From Methanobacteriota archaeon (lineage in GTDB: Archaea; Thermoplasmatota; Poseidoniia; Poseidoniales; Thalassarchaeaceae), in the NCBI GenBank assembly GCA_018650285.1, contig JABIGF010000006.1, forward strand, positions 46,505-110,504: a DNA stretch of 64,000 bases, in the 5' to 3' direction. This document shows positions 17,616 to 25,735 of this stretch, one piece after another (position 1 is the first letter of the stretch; each line of letters starts with the position of its first letter). Below the pieces are notes generated by a model. It saw only the letters and a list, made by a program, of their open reading frames with translations, was not told where the DNA came from and searched no databases. The translations under genes were made by a program, and so were the position numbers.

Positions 17616-19382
17616 TCAAGTAATTTGTGAAGATGATTCACCAAGATATGGCTTGTCAACATCCAACTGCATGATGTACAAACCTGTAGTAATGCAAGAG
17701 ACGAAAATGTATCCTTTGTGATATTCAGCAGCCCACAAAAATGGTATCCACTCAAAGTCGTAATATTGTGAGTCTAGAGGCACCCCATCAGCGCCATGCG
17801 GTACATAATATCCAATAGTTGAGTCAAAATAAACGGCCGTTTTATTGCGATTATCTAGACCCGCTTTCATGAGAGTTTCAACATCCAATACCCACACTCC
17901 AGAGTGGTAATGTGAGAGATAGATGCGCCCATCCCATGCACCCCCAAGTGAAGTGTCAGGCTTTCCAGTGACACCAGTTTGGAAGATTTCCAAATCAGCA
18001 TTATGTGGGCTAAATAGCAACCATTCTACACCACCAGGGATGAAGTGGTCTTCTGCGAATGGAATTTCCCAGTCGTGTAAAATCCTAGGCTTGAATGTCA
18101 TTTTTCCGTTAATCATTTCGTATGGGGTTGTATCAATCAGGTAAGCTAGTCCAACACCAACAGTTGTCTCAAGGACTTCAGTCGCTAAGAAGGTTAGATG
18201 CATCTTTCCAGATGGGTATCCCAGATGGCTTGCATCTACCATCTTGTCAAATGGTTCGGCATAATGAATGTATGAAGCGCGCCCGCCGTTTTCATTGCTT
18301 GACCAGCCAGCATCAGGATTTCCATCATCATCTAAGTCGGAGAAATTCATCCACAATCCAACTTCAGGGGCTCTCCAAAGGCAACCTGCTTGGCTGCCAC
18401 CGGCGGCACGACATAGAGTCCCATGGAACATATATTCAGCCAAATCGCGTTTTGGATGTGGTACGTCTGTAGTATCAAAGATACGAAGTCCAGCCTCCCA
18501 ATATGCGCCATAGATGAAAGTGTGGCCAAAACGAGGGTCGTTTGTGTCTTGTCCAGGCCATGTCTGAACTGTCATATCGTGAATGTAAATCCAGCCACCG
18601 TTAGTGGTCTCCCAACTGACTTCAGCCTCTCCAACTTTGACAATGCGGGGCAAGTCGCCATAAGCAGCAAAATTCAGATGAGCAATCGTGACACCTCCAC
18701 AAGCGTCACCAGTTCCAACATCACATTCATCGTAATCGGGATTAGCAACAAAAATGTACCATTCCCCATCAATCATGTGGGTATACAGATTGTGAGGGCC
18801 AGATGGGTGGTCCACATCATACCAAGAATCGATGTACTCAGGGTCGCCCTTATCGGTCACATCAACAAGAGTCACGCTTACTTGAGCGGGGTCTTCCCAA
18901 TTACCTACATTAGGGTCAGAATTCCCAGGGTCAACCAATTGGTTTTGGAGAATCACATACTCGCGCCCATTGTACTCAAGATACTTTACATCCAATACTT
19001 GGGTATACGGGTCATTGTATACGCCTACTACTTCTGTATTGTATGGGTCAGTTACATCGGTGATGTGCATCTCTTTCCACCCTGCTTGGTAAGCATATGT
19101 GTTACCATCTGGGCTATCTGCAACTTGGATTTCTGCATTACCGGGTAGAGTTAGAGGGTTGTAACTGACAAAGTCAATATTTGGCGTGCCGAATTCATGT
19201 GAACTTGCATTTTTGTGGTCGTGTTCTTCATCTTGGATAAGCGGATCTTCCATCACCCAATTGTCGTCATTGTCTGAATTATTGGCAAAACTTGTGGTTA
19301 GTGCGTAAAGACTTGCAGAAAAGATGCTGAGGGCCAAGAAGGCAGCCAATCCAACCAGCCTCTTATCCATCGTCTGCGCCAC
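17616..19382 (-). CDS. Membrane-anchored LVIVD-type beta-propeller protein, paralog
   Basis: A 588-residue paralog of the gene just downstream. It has a signal anchor (about residues 8-30), then propeller blades such as EMHITDVTDPYNTEVVGVY and GLRIFDTTDVPHPKRDL. Shared His motifs are PHNLYTH, YIHYAEPFDK, SPHNADLEI and SHYHSGVWVLD. The pairing of SPHN(A/G)D with (S/T)HYH(S/A)GVW in both copies suggests a conserved metal site at equivalent blades. ATG 19370 (MDKRLVG) is a slightly shorter alternative start. It probably shares a transcript with the next propeller and SCO genes. It is divergent from the cupredoxin-like gene, with about 46 bp between starts. Confidence 0.8.
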   Translation of the reverse strand: MAQTMDKRLVGLAAFLALSIFSASLYALTTSFANNSDNDDNWVMEDPLIQDEEHDHKNASSHEFGTPNIDFVSYNPLTLPGNAEIQVADSPDGNTYAYQAGWKEMHITDVTDPYNTEVVGVYNDPYTQVLDVKYLEYNGREYVILQNQLVDPGNSDPNVGNWEDPAQVSVTLVDVTDKGDPEYIDSWYDVDHPSGPHNLYTHMIDGEWYIFVANPDYDECDVGTGDACGGVTIAHLNFAAYGDLPRIVKVGEAEVSWETTNGGWIYIHDMTVQTWPGQDTNDPRFGHTFIYGAYWEAGLRIFDTTDVPHPKRDLAEYMFHGTLCRAAGGSQAGCLWRAPEVGLWMNFSDLDDDGNPDAGWSSNENGGRASYIHYAEPFDKMVDASHLGYPSGKMHLTFLATEVLETTVGVGLAYLIDTTPYEMINGKMTFKPRILHDWEIPFAEDHFIPGGVEWLLFSPHNADLEIFQTGVTGKPDTSLGGAWDGRIYLSHYHSGVWVLDVETLMKAGLDNRNKTAVYFDSTIGYYVPHGADGVPLDSQYYDFEWIPFLWAAEYHKGYIFVSCITTGLYIMQLDVDKPYLGESSSQIT

Positions 19383-19395
19383 CTGTGCTGTTACC

Positions 19396-19404
19396 TTTTA
19401 TTTA
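19396..19404 (+). promoter_or_regulatory. TATA-like box for the cupredoxin-like gene
   Basis: TTTTATTTA is centred about 28 nt before GTG 19429, the spacing expected for a leaderless archaeal transcript. This spacing also supports that start. Confidence 0.4.
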
Positions 19405-19428
19405 TGGGTGGGTGGCGCACAACAAATA

Positions 19429-20163
19429 GTGGCGAACCATTGTAGCCAAAACCGACTCGCCCTCTTCACCACTCTGCTACTACTGCTAGCAGTTTCTTTA
19501 CTACCAGTAAGTACAGTGGCTCACGATGCTGGAACATTTACTGTAATAGTCAAAGAAAATAGTTTGACACCCAACAATCCTCAACTTGTAGTCAACGATT
19601 CGGCTTGGTGGTACAACGTTGACAGCAGAGAAAACATCACCCACAGAATTGTTTGGGATTCTGATGGAGATGGCCTCTATAATGGTACAAATGACTGGGA
19701 TTCTGGTAATTTATCATCGGAATGTGAAAAAGACGAGTTTGGAAATCAAACGGATTCTGAATGCAAGGTGACCTTTGAGATTCCATTTAATGGCACATGG
19801 GGCGCAGGGACTTACAATTATCAGGATATTATTTCAAACGGGACAGTACATAATGGGACAATTACGGTAATGTCTGATTCTCACACAAGTGATGGGACTT
19901 CGCCACCATCAACGGGCTATGAATTTAACAATGATGATGATAATCAAGAGCCTGAATCTAGTGATGGGGGAAATGATTCACAAAACTGGTTATTGTTGGT
20001 GGCAGGCGCCTCAGGATTTATTTCACTTCTTCTAATCGGATTGCTAATCGTAATGGGGCCAGGGAAATCTATTCTAACACCAGATGATGAAGGACAAGGT
20101 GACAATGATTTGTCTGAAATAAAAACCGATTCTGACATTGATGATATTGCTGAAGAAGAGTGA
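19429..20163 (+). CDS. Secreted cupredoxin-like membrane-anchored protein
   Basis: About 244 residues from GTG 19429; the open frame runs further upstream but would overlap the divergent gene. A signal peptide (LALFTTLLLLLAVSLLPVS) leads to a small beta-domain (about 30-150) with plastocyanin-like features: FTVIVKENSLTPNNPQLVV, the ITHRIVW histidine and GTYNYQDIISNGTVHNGTITV-like strands near the end. The usual Cu ligand cysteine after the YxY strand is replaced by aspartate, so type 1 copper binding is doubtful. An acidic linker, a membrane helix (about 192-212) and an acidic cytosolic tail follow. It neighbours the SCO/propeller cluster on the opposite strand. Confidence 0.7.
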   Translation: MANHCSQNRLALFTTLLLLLAVSLLPVSTVAHDAGTFTVIVKENSLTPNNPQLVVNDSAWWYNVDSRENITHRIVWDSDGDGLYNGTNDWDSGNLSSECEKDEFGNQTDSECKVTFEIPFNGTWGAGTYNYQDIISNGTVHNGTITVMSDSHTSDGTSPPSTGYEFNNDDDNQEPESSDGGNDSQNWLLLVAGASGFISLLLIGLLIVMGPGKSILTPDDEGQGDNDLSEIKTDSDIDDIAEEE

Positions 20164-20277
20164 ACTTCTTTGATTTCATCACCTTCTTGAACTTGTATTG
20201 TTGGCAAGTAGTGAAGCGTTCAGTTATCTTTCCATAACCAAACGCTCAAATGAGGTTCGCCGGTCGGCGGACTACAA

Positions 20278-20351
20278 GGGCGTTTAGCTCAGCTTGGAAG
20301 AACGCTTGGTTTGCAACCAAGAAGCCGGGGGTTCAAATCCCCCAACGTCCA
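20278..20351 (+). tRNA. tRNA-Ala (anticodon TGC)
   Basis: The acceptor stem GGGCGTT pairs with AACGTCC with one G-U pair. The D arm starts GCTC and its loop has GG. The anticodon stem CTTGG/CCAAG holds the loop TTTGCAA, giving TGC. The T arm is GGGGG/CCCCC with loop TTCAAAT. The discriminator is A and CCA is not encoded, unlike the tRNA-Thr in this window. No intron is seen. Confidence 0.95.
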
Positions 20352-20429
20352 CTCCCCTCGTAGGATTCGAACCACCCGTTGGTTCAGTTACATAGGTTGA
20401 AAAGAGACGATGAAAAAGAGGTTTGTAAC

Positions 20430-20639
20430 ATGGTTCAAAATAACTCAGATATTGAAGATGAAGATTCAGGCCGTAAACCGAAGGTATGCAAAAATTGTGG
20501 GAAAGGAGATGGCATCAAAGAAATTGTTTTTGGCTATCCATCTGGCGATTTTGACCAAGAAAAGTACATTCCTGGAGGGTGTTGCATCGGCGTTTTTGTT
20601 CCTAAGTGGCATTGTGCTCATTGCTCGCACGAATGGTAA
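20430..20639 (+). CDS. Small zinc-ribbon-like protein
   Basis: About 69 residues from ATG 20430; ATG 20379 in frame would start close to the tRNA-Ala 3' end. It has VCKNCGKGDGI, then a central GGCCIGVF, then WHCAHCSHEW, giving two CxxC pairs that fit one zinc site. The layout, CxxC then a YPxxDFD-like stretch then GGC then PKWHCxxC, resembles a widespread small protein of unknown function seen in bacteria. No role can be assigned. Confidence 0.7.
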   Translation: MVQNNSDIEDEDSGRKPKVCKNCGKGDGIKEIVFGYPSGDFDQEKYIPGGCCIGVFVPKWHCAHCSHEW

Positions 20640-20688
20640 ACAGTTGGCCACTAGCCTTGCTTGGAAACCCATCTCTTGAACTAGAAAT

Positions 20689-22284
20689 TCAGGAAAGTTC
20701 GTTGGGGACTGGCGTTTGGTCCATGTGTAAGAAAGCAAGTACAGCCCACCAAGTTACGATATCCCATGAGTGAACTAAGTTAGCCTCTCCAGTAGCAGTG
20801 TCGGTGTCCATGTAACCCCGCATCGTCTCAAGCTTGTCGCACGTCTTATGGTAGCAAGGATATCCATCAACAACCCCATTCCACCCAAGTGTTGCAACCC
20901 CAATGTCTTGGAAAGATGAGTGGTCACTACGAGCAGTAGGTGATTCGTAAATTGCCACCATGTCCTCATATTGATCGCCCCAGAGCGGATTTTCTCCAAC
21001 TGCTTCCCACTCAATTCTTCCACGCTCAATTTGGTATGAAAGATTCAATGCATCTGCTCCAATCCATTCTGCTAAATGGTACATGCCGGGTTGGTCAATT
21101 TCTTCTCCTGTACCGTCTGGTCCAAGGTAGACTGAAAGAGCATAATCTCCAGGATAATTAATTCCAGCCATGTCTAAATTAAGATAATTTGAGACAGTTA
21201 CACCATCTGGAATATCGCCAGTAAATGCTGATGAGCCCCACAATCCTTCCTCTTCACTAGACCATAGGCAAAAGACCATTGTTCTACGTGAGTCAAATTC
21301 TGATAGGACCTTTGCTGTAGTGAGCACCATTGCAGTTCCAGCTGTATTGTCATAAGCACCTGTTCTAGTCCCATATCCAGTTTGGTCAAGTCCTGGAAGT
21401 AGTGAAGTGGGTGTGACATATGGTGCGATATCAAAATGCGCGCCAAAAACTAACCATTCATCTTGAAACGTAGTCCCATCTTTGTAACCACAAATATTGA
21501 CTGCCCAAAGTGTGCCAGTTTGGAATCTGTGAACTTCTGTTCGAAGGCCATAACCTGTCAAGACGCCTTCAAAGTAGGTGATGGCATCCTCATATGCTGG
21601 ATTTCCATTGCCAATCCATCTGTCTAAATATCCAACGGCTCCGTCGGCTGGGTCGAGTAAATCTGGAGTTTCATCGGTGATGAATTCAACCCATTCGTAA
21701 ACCGAGCGCCCATCTACCCAGCCAGCTGAAGCGCCCACACCATTGTCTGGCGTGTATCCCTCTCCAACAGGTCTGATGGCAGTGAGATGTTTGACTGCAA
21801 CCTTGCCGCCGTCGTTATCACTGGCAGTCAACCAAGGCCAAATGCCTCCTTCGTCACCATTTGCAGATACTTCTACAGCGCCTGCAAATGAATCGTCAGC
21901 CAACCAATCCATCCATGATTGATTGGCGGCTCTAACCGGCCAATTTGTCCGGCCATAATCACCGATTTGGAAAATAATATCATTATTTCTAGGCGGAAAT
22001 AGAATATCCATTGAGATTTTATTGCCAGATTTGATGTCAAAAACAGTACCATTCTGGGCTCTTCCGGAGCCCGGATCAATAACGAAATATGGGATGAATA
22101 CTGAAATATCTTGTTCGGCAGAGATTGTAATTTCTTGCCACATTCCGCCCGCTAAGGAATCCGAGTCAGATATCTTTAATGAATCAGGAGATATTTCCCC
22201 TCCGCCTCCACTACCAAAACATCCAGCAAGGCCACTCATCAACATCAAAGTAGAGAGCAATACAGCCTCTGTAGCGCGCGCCAT
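20689..22284 (-). CDS. M28-family metallopeptidase lipoprotein
   Basis: An extracellular zinc peptidase (aminopeptidase or carboxypeptidase) of about 531 residues. A signal peptide ends in the lipobox LMSGLAGC. All five M28 metal or catalytic positions are visible: the His in GAHFDI, the bridging Asp in GAYDNTAGTA, the Glu pair in WSSEEEGLWGS, the Asp in YLNLDMAGI and the His in RSDHSSFQDIG. Residues about 25-190 form an extra N-terminal beta domain. ATG 22284 is favoured because it starts right at the signal peptide; an upstream ATG at 22311 adds nine residues. This fits protein scavenging by a marine heterotroph. Confidence 0.92.
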   Translation of the reverse strand: MARATEAVLLSTLMLMSGLAGCFGSGGGGEISPDSLKISDSDSLAGGMWQEITISAEQDISVFIPYFVIDPGSGRAQNGTVFDIKSGNKISMDILFPPRNNDIIFQIGDYGRTNWPVRAANQSWMDWLADDSFAGAVEVSANGDEGGIWPWLTASDNDGGKVAVKHLTAIRPVGEGYTPDNGVGASAGWVDGRSVYEWVEFITDETPDLLDPADGAVGYLDRWIGNGNPAYEDAITYFEGVLTGYGLRTEVHRFQTGTLWAVNICGYKDGTTFQDEWLVFGAHFDIAPYVTPTSLLPGLDQTGYGTRTGAYDNTAGTAMVLTTAKVLSEFDSRRTMVFCLWSSEEEGLWGSSAFTGDIPDGVTVSNYLNLDMAGINYPGDYALSVYLGPDGTGEEIDQPGMYHLAEWIGADALNLSYQIERGRIEWEAVGENPLWGDQYEDMVAIYESPTARSDHSSFQDIGVATLGWNGVVDGYPCYHKTCDKLETMRGYMDTDTATGEANLVHSWDIVTWWAVLAFLHMDQTPVPNELS

Positions 22285-22394
22285 AATGCCACTGCGCCGG
22301 CAATTAATCAATTAAACAACCGGTCTCGTGGAATGACGCAATTATCCTCGATTGAGTCTATGCCAACGAGCAAATTGATTCTTAAACGCTTGAA

Positions 22395-23438
22395 TCAATT
22401 AAATTCTGCTTCACCGATATGTTTCATCATCTTTTCAAGAAGACGTAACAAGCCTCTGAGTGTTACTTCGCTGACACCAACCACTTTGCAAACATCTGCT
22501 TGTGTTCGTGGTGAGCCACGCATCTGTGCGGACTTGTAGAGTAATACACCTGCAATTCCACTTGGTTTCTTACCTTGCCATTCAAGTGAACCTTTGATTC
22601 GGTCCCATAGGTCATTAGCAGTACCCAATACTTGTGGAGGTAGACCAAGGTCGCTGTGAAACTTGTCAAGATATTCTTCTGGGCCAGTGATTCTGTGAGC
22701 GCCAAGATGACGAGCAACGAGTCTGATGGTCCTCTTCAGTTCCTTCATTTTCATCTCTTCTTCCATATCAAAAGCGCGTGCGATGTCTTCGACAGGTCTT
22801 GGAATTCCGGCCTCGCGGGCAGCTAGATAGACACAAGCAGCGGCAACACCCTGAATACTTCGTCCAGTCACAAGACCCATTTCTGCTGCTTTGCGGTAGA
22901 AACGTGCAGCTTCCTCTCGGTGTTGTTTGCCTAGTCCAGATTTATCTCGGATAAATTGCATTGCCTTGACGAGGTTTCTTGCTCGGCTACTTCTTGTTTT
23001 TGAACGGTCATCAATGACTGCTCTTCGCCTCCAATCTCTCAAGGCTTTACCCTTGATCCCATGAATTCTAGCCTTTGAGCCAAGTAAATCACCACGGCTA
23101 ATGGTAGTGTTCAACCCCTTGTCGGATAGAGTAAGTGTGCTTGGAGCCCCTACTCTTGACCTGTCTGGCCCTTCTTTGTGGTTTACCCATTCAGCGCCAG
23201 GGTCAATGACATCAGTTTCAACAACGAGGCCACAGGCCTGACAGGAGACTTCTCCACGAACATCATCCAAATCCCACTCAATTGCACCACATTCTTCACA
23301 AGGGCCTTCGTGACCAACCATCTTTCTTACTTGAGAAGGCCTTCTTGCAGAACCAATTTCGTTTCGGTTTGCGTATGCTCTCTTCTTGATTTCATTCACT
23401 TTTTTCTGTTCGCTATCTGCTTCAATCTTATCTTTCAT
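22395..23438 (-). CDS. tfb: Transcription initiation factor IIB (TFB)
   Basis: TFB joins TBP at the promoter and recruits archaeal RNA polymerase. The 347 residues show an N-terminal zinc ribbon (CEEC about residue 46, CQAC about residue 66), the B-reader region after DPGAEWVNHKEGPDRSRVGAP, and two cyclin-like repeats (about 130-225 and 235-335), with the recognition-helix segment RTQADVCKVVGVSEVTLRG at the C-terminus. A lysine-rich N-terminal extension of about 40 residues precedes the ribbon. A TATA-like box lies about 45 nt upstream. Archaeal origin of the window rests heavily on this gene. Confidence 0.97.
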   Translation of the reverse strand: MKDKIEADSEQKKVNEIKKRAYANRNEIGSARRPSQVRKMVGHEGPCEECGAIEWDLDDVRGEVSCQACGLVVETDVIDPGAEWVNHKEGPDRSRVGAPSTLTLSDKGLNTTISRGDLLGSKARIHGIKGKALRDWRRRAVIDDRSKTRSSRARNLVKAMQFIRDKSGLGKQHREEAARFYRKAAEMGLVTGRSIQGVAAACVYLAAREAGIPRPVEDIARAFDMEEEMKMKELKRTIRLVARHLGAHRITGPEEYLDKFHSDLGLPPQVLGTANDLWDRIKGSLEWQGKKPSGIAGVLLYKSAQMRGSPRTQADVCKVVGVSEVTLRGLLRLLEKMMKHIGEAEFN

Positions 23439-23479
23439 ACTCTACAACCTCGGGTTACATAATGAGTTGGTGCCCCTAG

Positions 23480-23487
23480 TATTTAAA
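23480..23487 (-). promoter_or_regulatory. TATA box of TFB gene
   Basis: TTTAAATA on the minus strand lies about 45 nt upstream of the TFB ATG, preceded by purines. It predicts a transcript start near 23457 and a leader of about 20 nt. Confidence 0.5.
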
Positions 23488-23721
23488 CCTGTGGGTATTG
23501 CTGTTTGCCCATATATCCTCTATACGGGCGTCGGACAGCGTTTTTGGCCCATTACAGTGAATATAGATACATGACCCTTTTTGAAGCATTCAGTTGGTAA
23601 AATAATCCATGACTTCAATGGGTATTCCCATAATTAGTCATTGATTGTTTAGTCAAAAACAATTCAATTAATGGACTTATTACTTCAATGTAAATTTGTA
23701 ATTATTTACATCTTGTAATAA
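23488..23721. other. Intergenic region between TFB and purA
   Basis: Part of a gap of just over 300 bp with no gene I can support. It is AT-rich. It contains a near-perfect inverted repeat at about 23508-23530 (GCCCATATA / TATACGGGC, one mismatch, 5-nt loop) and a T-run at about 23577-23581. A small RNA starting after the ATATAT element is possible but unproven. Confidence 0.3.
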
Positions 23722-23730
23722 TTAATAATA
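23722..23730 (+). promoter_or_regulatory. TATA-like element of purA
   Basis: TTAATAATA in a very AT-rich stretch. It would place transcript start near 23752, 10 nt before ATG 23762. Confidence 0.4.
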
Positions 23731-23761
23731 CTGATTTTCTCGCTTGAAAAAGACTTCATCA

Positions 23762-25150
23762 ATGCCAAAAGTAGACGTCAAAACTCGTTCTTACAATAAG
23801 AGTTCATTGTGGGCAAGTTCAAAGAGCGCTCGCGCTGCGCCCTCACCAATGCCTGCATCAGTCGTGTTAGGAGCACAATGGGGAGACGAAGGAAAAGGTA
23901 AGTTGGTTGACCAACTAGCCCAAGAATCGGATTGGGTCGCGAGATTCCAAGGCGGCAATAATGCCGGCCACACAATTGTACTTGGGGAGCAAGTACTGAA
24001 ATTGCATCAACTCCCCTCTGGATTAACCAATCCAAATTGTCAACTTGTACTTGGTGCAGGTATGGTGATTGACCCTTGGGTATTGGAAGAAGAGTTGGAT
24101 AAGTGGAAAGCATCGTCTGGAGAATCTCCTGAAGGGGAGCGCATGTGGATCTCTGAACGTGCACATGTAAATCTCCCATTCCACCGTCTTTACGATGGTG
24201 CTGACAAGAAAATTGGAACCACAGGAAGAGGAATAGGTCCTACTTACCGTGATAAAATTGAACGTGTAGGTGTTAGATTTGGAGATATTGACAACCGTCG
24301 CAATGATGCTGAGTGGATATCTGAACATGCTGCTAGAATGACTGCACAATTAGCAGCTCATGGCGTAGAGGGCGAAATCACTTCTGCGGGCCTCAAAGAA
24401 TCACTTGATTGGGTAGCGGCCCGATTTGGCAATGCTATCAAACCGACTGGATTGATGCTAGACTTGGCTTTACGTCAAGGAGAAAATGTGTTACTAGAAG
24501 GGGCTCAGGGTTGTCTACTCGACATTGATCACGGAACTTACCCTTTCGTAACATCATCTGTAACAAGTCGAGCCAATGCAACACATGGTGTTGGAATTCA
24601 TCCTGGCCACGTTACTGAAGCATACGGTGTAGTGAAAGCTTACACCACCCGCGTAGGACATGGTCCATTTCCAAGTGAATTGTTTGACGATGTTGGCGCA
24701 TATATGGGTAAAATGGGCCACGAGTTTGGAACTACAACTGGGCGACCACGACGTTGTGGGTGGATTGACCTTGTTGTTCTCAGACACGCTAACAGACTCA
24801 ATGGATTAACTCAAATTACCTTAACTAAACTTGATGTTCTTGGAGGGCTAGACGAACTTGAAATTGTTGTGGGATACGAACTTGATGGTCAATATTTGAG
24901 TGAAATGCCCACTTCTTGTGAAGACTTAGCAAGGGTTACCTGTGTGACTGAAAAAGTACCAGGGTTCCCATTAATTGAGATGGATGAGTGGCTCAATATC
25001 GCACGTCGCGCAAATCAGAATGGCGAAGGGTACTCTGCATTACCCGATGGGGCTAGAGAATATGTCGAGAAGGTAGAGGCATTACTTGGCGTACCGATTA
25101 CCTCGGTTGGTGTTGGTCCCGATAGAGATGCCACAATCTACAAAGTCTGA
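23762..25150 (+). CDS. purA: Adenylosuccinate synthase
   Basis: Converts IMP, aspartate and GTP to adenylosuccinate, the first committed step to AMP. Family signatures are GAQWGDEGKGK, GGNNAGHTI, GTTGRGIGPTYRDK, TSSVTSRANATHGVG and TTTGRPRRCGWIDL. Start choice is open. TTG 23744 and ATG 23762 give about 30 extra residues, rich in Ser, Lys and Arg, before the conserved core. ATG 23849 (MPASVVLGAQ) gives the usual family start, but would leave a leader of about 95 nt containing an AGCG/CGCT stem. I list ATG 23762 because of its distance from the TATA-like element. Confidence 0.93.
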   Translation: MPKVDVKTRSYNKSSLWASSKSARAAPSPMPASVVLGAQWGDEGKGKLVDQLAQESDWVARFQGGNNAGHTIVLGEQVLKLHQLPSGLTNPNCQLVLGAGMVIDPWVLEEELDKWKASSGESPEGERMWISERAHVNLPFHRLYDGADKKIGTTGRGIGPTYRDKIERVGVRFGDIDNRRNDAEWISEHAARMTAQLAAHGVEGEITSAGLKESLDWVAARFGNAIKPTGLMLDLALRQGENVLLEGAQGCLLDIDHGTYPFVTSSVTSRANATHGVGIHPGHVTEAYGVVKAYTTRVGHGPFPSELFDDVGAYMGKMGHEFGTTTGRPRRCGWIDLVVLRHANRLNGLTQITLTKLDVLGGLDELEIVVGYELDGQYLSEMPTSCEDLARVTCVTEKVPGFPLIEMDEWLNIARRANQNGEGYSALPDGAREYVEKVEALLGVPITSVGVGPDRDATIYKV

Positions 25151-25187
25151 GCGTTAGAGTCAAAGCATAGCAGTAGTAGGGATTGGC

Positions 25188-25466
25188 ATGGCGGGTAGAC
25201 CACACAAGAGACGAATTCCTAAACCGAGAGGTGGAAAACCGAAGAGTTCACGCTCATCTGCGGCCATAGACCCTGAAGTTCCATGCCAAGTTCCTAAATG
25301 TACTGAGTTTGCAGATACCGCACTTGGTGGGCGTTCAATCGCTTTTGATAATGCAGTAGATGTTTGGGAAAATATTGCTGAAGGTGCTAGGCGAGTCAAA
25401 ATTTGTAGGACCCACTACAAAGAGTGGAAGAAGTCGAAGAAAGATGATGAGACCGAGTGGTCTTGA
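25188..25466 (+). CDS. Small basic protein with putative zinc site
   Basis: A 92-residue protein with a strongly basic N-terminus (GRPHKRRIPKPRGGKPKSS), which suggests nucleic acid contact, followed by CQVPKC and, about 45 residues later, ICRTHYKEWKKSKK. The C-x4-C plus C-x2-H set could bind one zinc ion. It follows purA by 37 bp on the same strand. I do not recognise a named family. Confidence 0.7.
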   Translation: MAGRPHKRRIPKPRGGKPKSSRSSAAIDPEVPCQVPKCTEFADTALGGRSIAFDNAVDVWENIAEGARRVKICRTHYKEWKKSKKDDETEWS

Positions 25467-25511
25467 ATAATTTCTACATTCACGCTTACAGAGGCCATTG
25501 AATTAATGGTT

Positions 25512-25531
25512 GAAAAATGAAAAAAGAAAAG
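25512..25531 (-). terminator. T-rich terminator after eL40
   Basis: On the minus strand this stretch reads as several T-runs broken by single C or A residues, starting about 7 nt after the eL40 stop codon. Such T-tracts are the usual archaeal terminators. Confidence 0.5.
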
Positions 25532-25537
25532 ACAGAA

Positions 25538-25684
25538 TCAGATTTTGCGTTCTTTGTTCTTCAAGCGAAGTCCTTTGTAACCGCACTTGCGGCACTTGAT
25601 TGCTTTGAGGCCGTTACGAGCATTGCATTTCATGCAAACACGTACTTCAAGCAGACGCTTCTCTGCCTCTGGGAACCTTGCCAT
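25538..25684 (-). CDS. rpl40e: Large ribosomal subunit protein eL40
   Basis: A 48-residue basic zinc protein starting [15 protein letters not shown], with CMKC and CRKC pairs forming the single zinc site of eL40, and ending [11 protein letters not shown]. The open frame extends 31 codons upstream, but that part crosses the promoter and is not ribosomal-protein-like. Its ATG lies about 26 nt from the centre of an ATATATAA box, so the mRNA is probably leaderless. It is divergent from a metallo-beta-lactamase-fold gene. Confidence 0.93.
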   Translation of the reverse strand: MARFPEAEKRLLEVRVCMKCNARNGLKAIKCRKCGYKGLRLKNKERKI

Positions 25685-25705
25685 TGAGGCGGCCGACCTG
25701 CTCCC

Positions 25706-25715
25706 GATATATAAG
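25706..25715. promoter_or_regulatory. Single TATA box shared by two divergent genes
   Basis: GATATATAAG is centred near 25710. The eL40 ATG (25684, minus) and the MBL-fold ATG (25736, plus) each lie about 26 nt away, the normal TATA-to-start distance in archaea. With only 51 bp between the genes, one near-symmetric TATA box may drive two leaderless transcripts. Confidence 0.55.
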
Positions 25716-25735
25716 CCCAAACCCCCCGCCTGCAA

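Noticed and set aside
18423..19148. 241-codon open frame on the plus strand
   Set aside because: Antisense to the second propeller gene; no signal, domain or start context, and composition looks like a shadow frame.
20410..20679. 89-codon frame overlapping the small zinc protein
   Set aside because: The other frame carries the CxxC pairs and conserved GGC/WHCAHC pattern; this one has none.
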